Shown: positions 24,927 to 31,557 of the stretch, piece after piece
Layout: the number at the start of each line of letters is the position of its first letter
Position numbering within the stretch: position 1 is the stretch's first letter
Origin: Lentilactobacillus diolivorans DSM 14421
GTDB lineage: Bacteria; Bacillota; Bacilli; Lactobacillales; Lactobacillaceae
NCBI RefSeq assembly: GCF_001434255.1
Contig: NZ_AZEY01000050.1
Location: forward strand, 1 to 41,374
Reading direction: 5' to 3'
DNA length: 41,374 nucleotides
Translations under genes and position numbers: made by a program
Notes under the pieces: model-generated
Databases searched by the model: none
Told to the model about the DNA's origin: nothing
What the model saw: the letters and a program-made list of their open reading frames with translations, nothing else

Positions 24927-26057
24927 TTAAGCGTGCCAAACTTTCTCAGCGATTGATTTAACTAATGTTAATTTAGCCCATTGCTGGTCCTCAGTCAATT
25001 TATTACCTTCTTCGGTTGAAGCAAATCCACATTGGGTTGAAAGCGCCAAATTTTCTAATGGTACTTTTTCAGCGGCTTGTTTAATACGAGTAATAACGGT
25101 ATCTTGATTCTCAAGCTCTGGGGATTTGGAGGTGATTAACCCCAAAACAATTCGTTTGTCCCTGTCGCCATTCCAGATTCGGTCAAGTGGATCAAAATTA
25201 CCGGCTCGGTCGCTGTCATATTCGAGAAATAAGCCATCATAGTGAAGTTGGCCCAAATAATCAGCAACGTCGTCATAGCCGCCAGAGAACAAGTAAGTTG
25301 ATTTAAAGTTACCTCGGCAAATGTGAGTTGTGACTGTTAAATCTTCTGGTAGGTTTTCAAGTAGTTTGTTAATAACCAGCACAGCATCTTCCGCGAGCTT
25401 AATATATTTGGCGTGCGTTTCTGGGTCGCTGGCTGTTTCGTTTAATTTACTAATCAAAAAGGCCCAAGTTGTATCGTCTAATTGGATATAGCGGCAGCCA
25501 AGTTCGTAGAAACGCAAGATCGTTTCGTGATAGGCTTTGGCCAGGTCGTCTAAATAAGCGTCCCATGAGTCATAGTAGTCTGACCAGTTATCACTTCTGT
25601 TATCACGGAAAAGCATTGATGGTGATGGGATTGTTTGCTTAGGGGTCACACCATCTGGAGTGATTGACTTAAGATACTCAAAGCTCTCAAAGAAGGGGTG
25701 GTTAGGATTAAATGCAATTTTACCGACCAATTCCGCATTGTCGGTTCGCGTCTTACTTCCATGAAATTTATAGCTCTTGTGATAGTCATAGTGACCGACA
25801 CCGGTTAAGCCCCATAAGAAGTCAAGGTGCCACCAACTGCGGTTAAATTCACCATCAGTAATATCTTTCAGACCGAGATCGACTTGCTTAGCAACAATTT
25901 TACGAGTTTCTTGACGTTGAATGGTTTTTAATTGGCTGGCATCAATTTGGCCGGCACTAAACTTTGCATGAGCGTCCTTTAAAGCTTGGGTTCTTAGTAA
26001 ACTACCAACGATATCGTAACGATATGGAAATTTGATTTGGGTTGCTGATTCTGTCAT
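24927..26057 (-). CDS. Cobalamin-independent methionine synthase-like protein (YxjG/YxjH type)
   Basis: The 376-residue protein corresponds to the C-terminal catalytic half of MetE, as in B. subtilis YxjG and YxjH. It has the zinc site expected for MetE-type homocysteine methyltransferases: His245 and Cys247 in THICRGN, Glu279 in FLEYD and Cys343 in TQCGFAS. The N-terminal domain of MetE that helps bind polyglutamyl folate is absent, so the methyl donor may be another compound. GAGGA precedes ATG 26057. A T-box with a Met specifier directly controls it, which supports a role in methionine supply. Confidence 0.9.
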   Translation of the reverse strand: MTESATQIKFPYRYDIVGSLLRTQALKDAHAKFSAGQIDASQLKTIQRQETRKIVAKQVDLGLKDITDGEFNRSWWHLDFLWGLTGVGHYDYHKSYKFHGSKTRTDNAELVGKIAFNPNHPFFESFEYLKSITPDGVTPKQTIPSPSMLFRDNRSDNWSDYYDSWDAYLDDLAKAYHETILRFYELGCRYIQLDDTTWAFLISKLNETASDPETHAKYIKLAEDAVLVINKLLENLPEDLTVTTHICRGNFKSTYLFSGGYDDVADYLGQLHYDGLFLEYDSDRAGNFDPLDRIWNGDRDKRIVLGLITSKSPELENQDTVITRIKQAAEKVPLENLALSTQCGFASTEEGNKLTEDQQWAKLTLVKSIAEKVWHA

Positions 26058-26134
26058 GGGTGAATTCCTCCTAGAATATCAATACGTGTTAACGACTAAT
26101 AAATGAACTGAAATGAATTGGTACGCAACTTACG

Positions 26135-26420
26135 AAAAAAGCATTCGTCCCTTGACTGCTTTAACAGCCAAGGGACGAATGCTCGCGTTACCACCCTTAA
26201 TTCACATTGCTTTTACAAACAATGCCTCATCGGTACCAATAATACCCGGGAAGTTAACGGTTCCTACCGATTATTTCGCGTGAACGGAATAATTGCTGAT
26301 TAGAGTTCATCTTCGTCGCTGAATCATTGCCCATTCTCATCATCCGGGTTCTCTGAAAATGATTCAAGCGGCTACTCTTCTCCTCATAGCTTAATAATTC
26401 GTAAGTTGTTCAAATTGAAT
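26135..26420 (-). promoter_or_regulatory. T-box leader with Met (AUG) specifier
   Basis: On the minus strand the T-box GGGTGGTAACGCGAGC is at 26197-26181 and the terminator pairs AGCATTCGTCCCTTG with its complement, ending in a T run at about 26135. The AGTA box is 26376-26373. The arm GCTTGAATCATT pairs with AATGATTCAGC, so the specifier loop reads GAAGATGAAC, with ATG at 26310-26308. The specifier fits the downstream methionine synthase-like gene, which is good internal validation. Confidence 0.93.
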
Positions 26421-26428
26421 TTTAATTT

Positions 26429-26457
26429 ACTTTAAACTAGTTTGACCCGATTGTCAA
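26429..26457 (-). promoter_or_regulatory. Promoter of the methionine T-box transcript
   Basis: TTGACA (26457-26452) and TAAAGT (26434-26429) are 17 bases apart on the minus strand, just ahead of the leader. Confidence 0.7.
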
Positions 26458-26558
26458 CGGTTGGGTTCAGATGTGGTTCAACTTGCGAGATCCTGTAAAT
26501 AACGTGGTCGGTAACCATTTTCTTCATCACGGTTTTCGGTTTCCTGAGATATTGGGGA

Positions 26559-26586
26559 TTGTTTCTTACATAAAACTTGTTATAAT
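26559..26586 (+). promoter_or_regulatory. Extended -10 promoter of the pyridoxal kinase cluster
   Basis: TTGTTT (26559-26564), 16 bases, then TATAAT (26581-26586) preceded by TGT (extended -10). A leader of about 95 bases to ATG 26690 holds no riboswitch that I recognise. Confidence 0.65.
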
Positions 26587-26689
26587 AAATTTGCTTTTAT
26601 GTGAAATTGTGACATTTGATTGGTAAATGGTTAATTATAGTCGAGGCGCGTTACAATTCAGTTAGATGCTAGTGGGAAGGAAGATTAAC

Positions 26690-27547
26690 ATGTTAGACTC
26701 GAATGTACTGGTTGCCGAAGACTTCTCCGCGGTTGGACGGATGTCCATGACTGCTGCGATTTCAATCTTTTCCGGATTTGGGATTCAAACAGCTGCAATC
26801 CCGACTGAAATTCTTTCCACGCAGTCAGAAGGATTTGGCACGCCGATAACCACAAACAATGATGATTGGATAAAGAAGACAATCGGTCATTGGAACCAGA
26901 TCACTGACTTGAACTTGGCGTCAGCGGTAGTTGGGTATGTTGGTCAACCCAAAACAGTTAAGTTGCTGCATGATTATTTAACCACGCTAAAGTTAAAACA
27001 TGTATTGGTTGATCCGGTTATGGGGGATCGTGGTGTCATGTATGATGGATTTGGCGACGGTTATCTTGATGCCATTAAGCAGTTGATTCAGGCGGCAACG
27101 GTCATTACACCAAATGTTACGGAGTTACAGTTGCTAAGTGGAAACCAGTTGACAGACAATGCATCAGATGCTGAGGTTGTCCGTGCAATTGAAGCGTGTC
27201 GCCAGAAAAATAAGCTCAATGCGAGAGTGGTGGTTACTGGCATTAAACGAGATGCCGGAATTGGTTGTTGTTTTCTCAGCCATGGGCAATTAAAATGGGT
27301 TAGTTCACCCTTTGTTTCAGGTCACTTTTATGGAACCGGCGATCTTTTTTCTACGTTGTTATGCGGCTATCTGAACTTTGGCGTTAGCTTTGAAACGGCA
27401 GTTCAGCGATCGGTCTTTGGCGTCTATGAGGCCGTGTCACGAACTGGGCAGGTTTCTGAAAATAAGCGGAAATTTGGTTTGGATTTAACTAAGACTTTAA
27501 ATGATGTGACCAAGTTTACGCTTGGAAAAGATCGGGAGGAAATTTGA
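26690..27547 (+). CDS. pdxK: Pyridoxamine/pyridoxal kinase, PdxK/PdxY-like
   Basis: The ribokinase-superfamily kinase has 285 residues from ATG 26690, where GGGAAGGAAG (26674-26683) is well placed; the earlier ATG 26666 would add eight residues overlapping that site. Family marks are EDFSAVGRMS at the N-terminus, VDPVMGDRG near 108-115, and GTGD at 215-218 with catalytic Asp218. It should phosphorylate pyridoxal, pyridoxine or pyridoxamine at the 5' position with ATP. It overlaps the next gene by one base (TGATG) and is followed by an ECF S component, which fits vitamin B6 salvage. An HMP kinase (ThiD-like) activity is the alternative. Confidence 0.88.
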   Translation: MLDSNVLVAEDFSAVGRMSMTAAISIFSGFGIQTAAIPTEILSTQSEGFGTPITTNNDDWIKKTIGHWNQITDLNLASAVVGYVGQPKTVKLLHDYLTTLKLKHVLVDPVMGDRGVMYDGFGDGYLDAIKQLIQAATVITPNVTELQLLSGNQLTDNASDAEVVRAIEACRQKNKLNARVVVTGIKRDAGIGCCFLSHGQLKWVSSPFVSGHFYGTGDLFSTLLCGYLNFGVSFETAVQRSVFGVYEAVSRTGQVSENKRKFGLDLTKTLNDVTKFTLGKDREEI

Positions 27548-28119
27548 TGCAATTAGAGACAATTAAGCGTGACCTGGAAGCAGTCCTAACTGAATATTTT
27601 GATAAGATCACATTCCCTGAAAACGGGATTTTTGTTCTTGGCTGTAGTTCGAGCGAGGTTAGTGGCGCTTGGAAGGGAACATCTTCGCGGTTGGATGTCG
27701 GCCAAACAATCATTGACGAGTTGATAAGCTTTCTAAAGCCACGAAAAATTTACTTAGCTGTTCAAGGCTGTGAACATATTAACCGGGCGCTTCTAGTGGA
27801 ACGTGAGGTTGCCGAAAAACACGATTTAGAGATTGTATCGGTTGTCCCGGCGATTCATGCTGGTGGTGGGACGCAAGTTGCCGCTTATCAACAAATGTCC
27901 GACCCCGTTGAGGTGGAACACATTACGGCATTCGGTGGGATTGATATTGGGGGCACGGAGATTGGGATGCATGTTAAGTTTGTCCAGATTCCTGTCAGAA
28001 TGACCCATCGAAAAGTTGGTGCTGCTAACGTTGTCGGGTTGGTTTCCCGACCCAAGTTAATTGGTGGTGAGCGGGCAATGTATCAATTTTCAGAAGCAAA
28101 CTATAAAGAAATTAATTAG
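27547..28119 (+). CDS. DUF436 family protein (YwlG-like)
   Basis: The 190-residue cytosolic protein is of the conserved YwlG type. The N-terminal block is GIFVLGCSSSEVSGAWKGTS, with QGCEHINRALLVERE, VVPAIHAGGG and GIDIGGTEIGMH following; all are strong family marks. The function of the family is not established. The start is ATG 27547 with GGAGG 7 bases upstream, overlapping the kinase stop. Its position between a pyridoxal kinase and a vitamin ECF subunit, with coupled translation, suggests a step in B6 metabolism or transport. This is inference. Confidence 0.88.
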   Translation: MQLETIKRDLEAVLTEYFDKITFPENGIFVLGCSSSEVSGAWKGTSSRLDVGQTIIDELISFLKPRKIYLAVQGCEHINRALLVEREVAEKHDLEIVSVVPAIHAGGGTQVAAYQQMSDPVEVEHITAFGGIDIGGTEIGMHVKFVQIPVRMTHRKVGAANVVGLVSRPKLIGGERAMYQFSEANYKEIN

Positions 28120-28134
28120 AAGGAAGGTTTTTGA

Positions 28135-28647
28135 ATGGATCGAAAAAGTGTTGGCGGGAGTGCATCAAAACATTTGTTTAAAGTAATCCTGACGGCGATG
28201 TTTATTGCTGCAACAGTTGCCATTAGCCGATTCTTTATTATTCCGGTTCCGATGACTCACGGAAACGTTAACTTATGTGATGCCGGAATCTTTATTAGTG
28301 CTATTTTATTAGGACCGGTTGTTGGTGGCGTTGTCGGGGGTGCCAGTGGCTTACTGCTTGACTTAACATCCGGTTATACGCAGTATATGTGGTTTTCCTT
28401 AATTGTTCATGGTGCCGAAGGACTGATTGTTGGTTTAATTGCCCATAAGAAGGTGGATACCAAATGGACAAAGGCGTTGGCAGTTATTATTGGCATTATT
28501 GTGATGGTTGCAGGCTATTTTGTTGCTGACTCAGTATTATATACGCCCTATGCCGGGTTTGTCGGCATTGGCACTAATTTACTGCAGGGAATTGTGGGCG
28601 CAGTGATTGCCTACTTTGTCACGCCACGATTAAAGGGCAGAATCTAA
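28135..28647 (+). CDS. ECF transporter S component, probably for vitamin B6
   Basis: The 170-residue membrane subunit has five or six membrane segments. It has the ECF S-component hallmark of small residues in the first segment (LTAMFIAATVAIS) that would contact EcfT, then HGNVNLCDAGIFISAIL and the glycine-rich GPVVGGVVGGASGLLLDLTSG. It would bind the vitamin and work with shared EcfA/A'/T proteins encoded elsewhere. Pyridoxine is the likely substrate from the preceding kinase; HMP or another vitamin is possible. AGAAGGAAGG precedes the start. Confidence 0.85.
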   Translation: MDRKSVGGSASKHLFKVILTAMFIAATVAISRFFIIPVPMTHGNVNLCDAGIFISAILLGPVVGGVVGGASGLLLDLTSGYTQYMWFSLIVHGAEGLIVGLIAHKKVDTKWTKALAVIIGIIVMVAGYFVADSVLYTPYAGFVGIGTNLLQGIVGAVIAYFVTPRLKGRI

Positions 28648-28667
28648 TAATTAAAACTAATTTGGGG

Positions 28668-28694
28668 ACAGGGTAACGGTTATCCTGTTTTTTT
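28668..28694 (+). terminator. Terminator of the B6 cluster
   Basis: ACAGGGTAAC pairs with GTTATCCTGT over a tiny loop and runs into eight T. Confidence 0.75.
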
Positions 28695-28804
28695 GTGCCC
28701 TTTTTCAAAAAGTATTAAAGCCCGTTTCTAATTAATAAGTATTATGTTAATATACAGATAATATATGTGGGTTTTAGGAGGCCAAGACGCTTATATTACA
28801 AGAC

Positions 28805-29065
28805 ATGATTAGTTCGCTTGCATTTTTCTTTTCAGGAAACATTGTCGGATTTTGGCGGAACCCCAAACAGTCAAAAGTTCTGCGAATAATAACATTATTA
28901 CCGATGATTCTCATCGCATCTTTTTTGACGTTCGCATGTTATGTTATCGGTTTTCGATTTTGGGATTGGCAGTTTTTGTTGATGGCCTTCATATCATTGG
29001 TATTTTGGTGGGTCGCTGTTTATTTTTTGTTGGTGATATGTTTTAATCGGAAAAGTAATGAGTAA
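28805..29065 (+). CDS. Small membrane protein of unknown function
   Basis: The 86-residue product has two clear hydrophobic segments (about 27-47 and 53-77), a basic segment (NPKQSKVLR) and a polar tail. AGGAGG (28776-28781) is strong but lies about 23 bases before ATG 28805, so the start is not certain; a nearer start in the same frame is not obvious. The stop overlaps the ribosome site of the next (frameshifted) GNAT gene, suggesting a shared transcript. Confidence 0.5.
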   Translation: MISSLAFFFSGNIVGFWRNPKQSKVLRIITLLPMILIASFLTFACYVIGFRFWDWQFLLMAFISLVFWWVAVYFLLVICFNRKSNE

Positions 29066-29076
29066 AGGTAGGCTGG

Positions 29077-29551
29077 ATGGTAATGACGTCCAAAATTAGA
29101 CAAATTAAAACCCCCAATCGAAAAACAACAAATTGCCAAGGATGTTTTAAGTCAGCTGCCGGATTGGTTTGGGATTCCAGAAGCGATCACCGAGTACGTT
29201 GATCATGCCCAAAGATTGCCACTGTGGGCGGTTATCATTAACGAACAAATTATTGTCGGTTTCGCGACCGTCAAGAAGAGTAGTCCAGATACGGCTGAAA
29301 TTGACGTTATGGGTATCCTCCCTATGTATCATCGACAGGGATTGGGTCGGCAATTGATTCATACGATAACGGGATACAGTCGGCAGCATGGCTATTCCCT
29401 TTTGCAAGTTAGGACGGTTGCGGAGGGACATTATCTCGCTTATGACAAAACAAATCAGTTTTACCAAGCAATGGGATTTAAAAAACTGGAAATTTTTCCG
29501 ACATTGTGGGACACGTGGAATCCATGTCAAGTGTATGTCATGCCTTTATAG
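29077..29551 (+). pseudogene. GNAT acetyltransferase with a one-base frameshift
   Basis: The first frame from ATG 29077 (AAAGG 8 bases upstream) reads MVMTSKIRQIKTP and then goes off frame at the run CCCCC (29111-29115). Reading with four C instead of five continues as IEKQQIAKDVLSQLPDWFGI and on into the intact open frame that ends at 29551. The second frame carries the N-acetyltransferase core, with the acetyl-CoA loop HRQGLGRQLI. An intact protein would have about 157 residues. The break may be a real mutation, phase variation or a sequencing error. Confidence 0.75.
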
Positions 29552-29567
29552 TCCATAAAAGGATTAA

Positions 29568-29651
29568 CGATTCAGTGATTATTACGAGCTGGACCCAATC
29601 AATGAAAAAATTAACTTTGATGTGGCCCTAAAGCTGATTGCCGAAATTTAG
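29568..29651 (+). other. Possible C-terminal gene fragment
   Basis: After a stop at 29565-29567 the frame is open for 27 codons and reads RFSDYYELDPINEKINFDVA and on to a TAG. The composition is protein-like and lacks an upstream start. It may be the tail of a decayed gene. I do not recognise the family. It also overlaps the -35 of the pepC promoter. Confidence 0.25.
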
Positions 29652-29666
29652 TAAAAGCACTACAAT
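29638..29666 (+). promoter_or_regulatory. Probable pepC promoter
   Basis: TTGCCG (29638-29643), 17 bases, TACAAT (29661-29666), with ATG at 29699. Confidence 0.6.
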
Positions 29667-29698
29667 AGTTAGCAATTACATAGAAGGGATGCGAGACT

Positions 29699-31027
29699 AT
29701 GAGTGAAACTGATTTTACATTGAGCGAGAAAGACTTCGGTCAGTTGCATGACAATTTTAAAAAAGAACCTAAGAGTGATGTCCTATCACGAATTGTGACA
29801 CAAAATGGGATTAATCAAGCGGCTCAGGATCCCGATGCCCAAGTTCGTTTGGACCCGGTTTTTTCAGTGGATTTACAAACGGGTGCTGTGACCAATCAAA
29901 AGCAAAGTGGCCGTTGCTGGCTATTTTCATTGGTTAATACGTTACGCCATAAGTTTGCGAAAAAGTACAAATTAAAGGATTTTGATTTATCGCAAAAGTA
30001 TTTATTCTTTTGGGATAAAATTGAACGGGCAAACATTTACTATGATCGGATTATTGCAACTGCCAGCCGGCCGGCCGATGATCGGGAAGTTGATTACTAC
30101 TTAAGCATGCCCGATGATGATGGTGGCCAATGGGCAATGGCGGCTGCCCTTGTTCAAAAATATGGCGTGGTTCCAGTTAGTGATTTTCCTGAAACTGTTA
30201 ATACTGAAAACACGGGTGCTTTTGGGACGGTTTTAAATCGCAAACTGCGAATTGACGGAATGAAACTTCGTGATATGGTCAACGCGAATAAGTCCGATGA
30301 TGAGATTAATGCAGCACGTAAACAAATGTTGAGCGAAGTTTATCGAATTGTGGCTTATTCATTTGGTGAACCACCAACCACGGTTAATTTTGCTTATCGG
30401 GATGATGATAAAAAGTATCATAAAATTTCTGGGTTAACGCCAAAGGAATTTTATGATCAATATTTTGATACCGATTTGGATGATTACGTGGTGCTTTCCA
30501 ATTCGCCCGACAAAGCATACAACAAAGTATTCTCGCTGCCAAGTCAAGACAACGTTGTTGGCGGTAAGCACATTACGTTCTTAAACCTGCCAATGGAGGT
30601 GTTGAAACAGACAACCATCGCTCAATTAAAAGATGGCGAAACAGTTTGGTTTGGTAACGATGTGCTGGAGCAAATGGATCGAAAAAAGGGCTTTTTGGAT
30701 AGCCATTTATACCGATATTCCGACTTGTTCAATGTTGATTTGGAAATGGATAAAGGTAAACGGCTTGAATATCACCAAGCCATGGTCTCACATGCGATGA
30801 CTTTTGCCGGTGTTGACTTGGATGATAACGGAAAACCAACTAAGTGGAAGGTTGAGAATTCTTGGGGTGATAAGAATGGTACCAAGGGTTATTTCACGAT
30901 GAACGACGACTGGATGGATGATTATGTTTATGAGGTCGTGGTTCACAAGAAGTATTTGACCGACGAGCAACAAGCCTTATTGAAGCAGGCGCCGATTGAA
31001 TTGCCGGCGTGGGATTCACTGGCATAG
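29699..31027 (+). CDS. pepC: C1-family aminopeptidase PepC (bleomycin hydrolase type)
   Basis: This cytosolic cysteine peptidase (C1B) removes N-terminal residues from peptides delivered by Opp. The 442-residue length matches PepC/PepG. The catalytic triad is in place: Cys73 in QKQSGRCWLFS, His365 in AMVSHAMTFAG and Asn387 in VENSWGDKNG. The homologous glycyl endopeptidase PepG has the same triad and could be the actual subtype, since specificity cannot be read by eye. AAGGGATG precedes ATG 29699. The gene is monocistronic and followed by the palindrome cluster. Confidence 0.93.
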   Translation: MSETDFTLSEKDFGQLHDNFKKEPKSDVLSRIVTQNGINQAAQDPDAQVRLDPVFSVDLQTGAVTNQKQSGRCWLFSLVNTLRHKFAKKYKLKDFDLSQKYLFFWDKIERANIYYDRIIATASRPADDREVDYYLSMPDDDGGQWAMAAALVQKYGVVPVSDFPETVNTENTGAFGTVLNRKLRIDGMKLRDMVNANKSDDEINAARKQMLSEVYRIVAYSFGEPPTTVNFAYRDDDKKYHKISGLTPKEFYDQYFDTDLDDYVVLSNSPDKAYNKVFSLPSQDNVVGGKHITFLNLPMEVLKQTTIAQLKDGETVWFGNDVLEQMDRKKGFLDSHLYRYSDLFNVDLEMDKGKRLEYHQAMVSHAMTFAGVDLDDNGKPTKWKVENSWGDKNGTKGYFTMNDDWMDDYVYEVVVHKKYLTDEQQALLKQAPIELPAWDSLA

Positions 31028-31034
31028 AAATAGA

Positions 31035-31148
31035 GTGGTGCGACAAGCGATTAGCCCCCAGAATATAAGTGACTTCAGCCAATATCCCTGGTCTTTAGGG
31101 ATGTTGGCTGAAGTTATTTATATGGCCGGGGGTTGCTTGTCACACCAC
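31035..31148. repeat. 114-bp imperfect palindrome
   Basis: Outer arms GTGGTG and GACAAGC pair with GCTTGTC and CACCAC. The next arm GCCCCC pairs with GGGGG, AATATAA pairs with TTATATG, and the innermost arm ACTTCAGCCAATATCCCT (31072-31089) pairs with 31098-31115. It starts 8 bases after pepC and may also terminate that gene, although the T run is weak. Confidence 0.75.
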
Positions 31149-31174
31149 GTTTCAGCTTGGTAGCAATACGCCCC

Positions 31175-31215
31175 TTTAGCGGGTAAGTTCCTGATTCTGG
31201 AGCTTACCCGCTAAA
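31175..31215. repeat. Perfect 13-bp inverted repeat
   Basis: TTTAGCGGGTAAG (31175-31187) and CTTACCCGCTAAA (31203-31215) enclose a 15-base loop. No T run follows, so it is probably not a terminator. Confidence 0.75.
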
Positions 31216-31302
31216 CTGCTTATATTCTGGGAACTGCTTCTCTTTCGCACGTTTTAGCTCGATAGCCAATCCAAATAATCTAAACATTTCCCAAATATCG
31301 AA

Positions 31303-31332
31303 ATGTTGGCTGAAGTTATTTATATGGCCGGG
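31303..31332. repeat. Exact 30-bp direct repeat of 31101-31130
   Basis: Bases 31303-31332 are identical to 31101-31130, the right half of the 114-bp palindrome. CTTATATTCTGGG at about 31219 is the complement of the palindrome's left arm at 31049-31060. This suggests a partial second copy of the same element. The remaining bases of the 530-base gap before the UvrA-like gene carry no credible gene. Confidence 0.7.
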
Positions 31333-31494
31333 TCCTGTTCTTGAAATTTACCATTAGGCGGAGGGACACACCATGTTTTAAATTTGTGATCAATCTGGAT
31401 TCCTGAGTTTGGTAATATTTGGATTGGTTATTTGCCCACTCCAAATTGCCTCGTGTTACCAATCAACCCCGGCATTTAACGGCCTTTGAGGCGC

Positions 31495-31524
31495 TTGACT
31501 TGTTCCCAACCACTGTTCTACACT
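31495..31524 (+). promoter_or_regulatory. Promoter of the UvrA-like gene
   Basis: TTGACT (31495-31500) and TACACT (31519-31524) with an 18-base spacer, 34 bases before ATG 31558. Confidence 0.55.
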
Positions 31525-31557
31525 GGATAAACTGACTTTATTGAAGGGAATGATGAC

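Noticed and set aside
26118-26303. 61-codon open frame on the plus strand
   Set aside because: It lies opposite the methionine T-box leader and has no support.
28852-29046. Second open frame over the small membrane gene
   Set aside because: It is a shadow of the frame at 28805-29065, which has the membrane-protein pattern.
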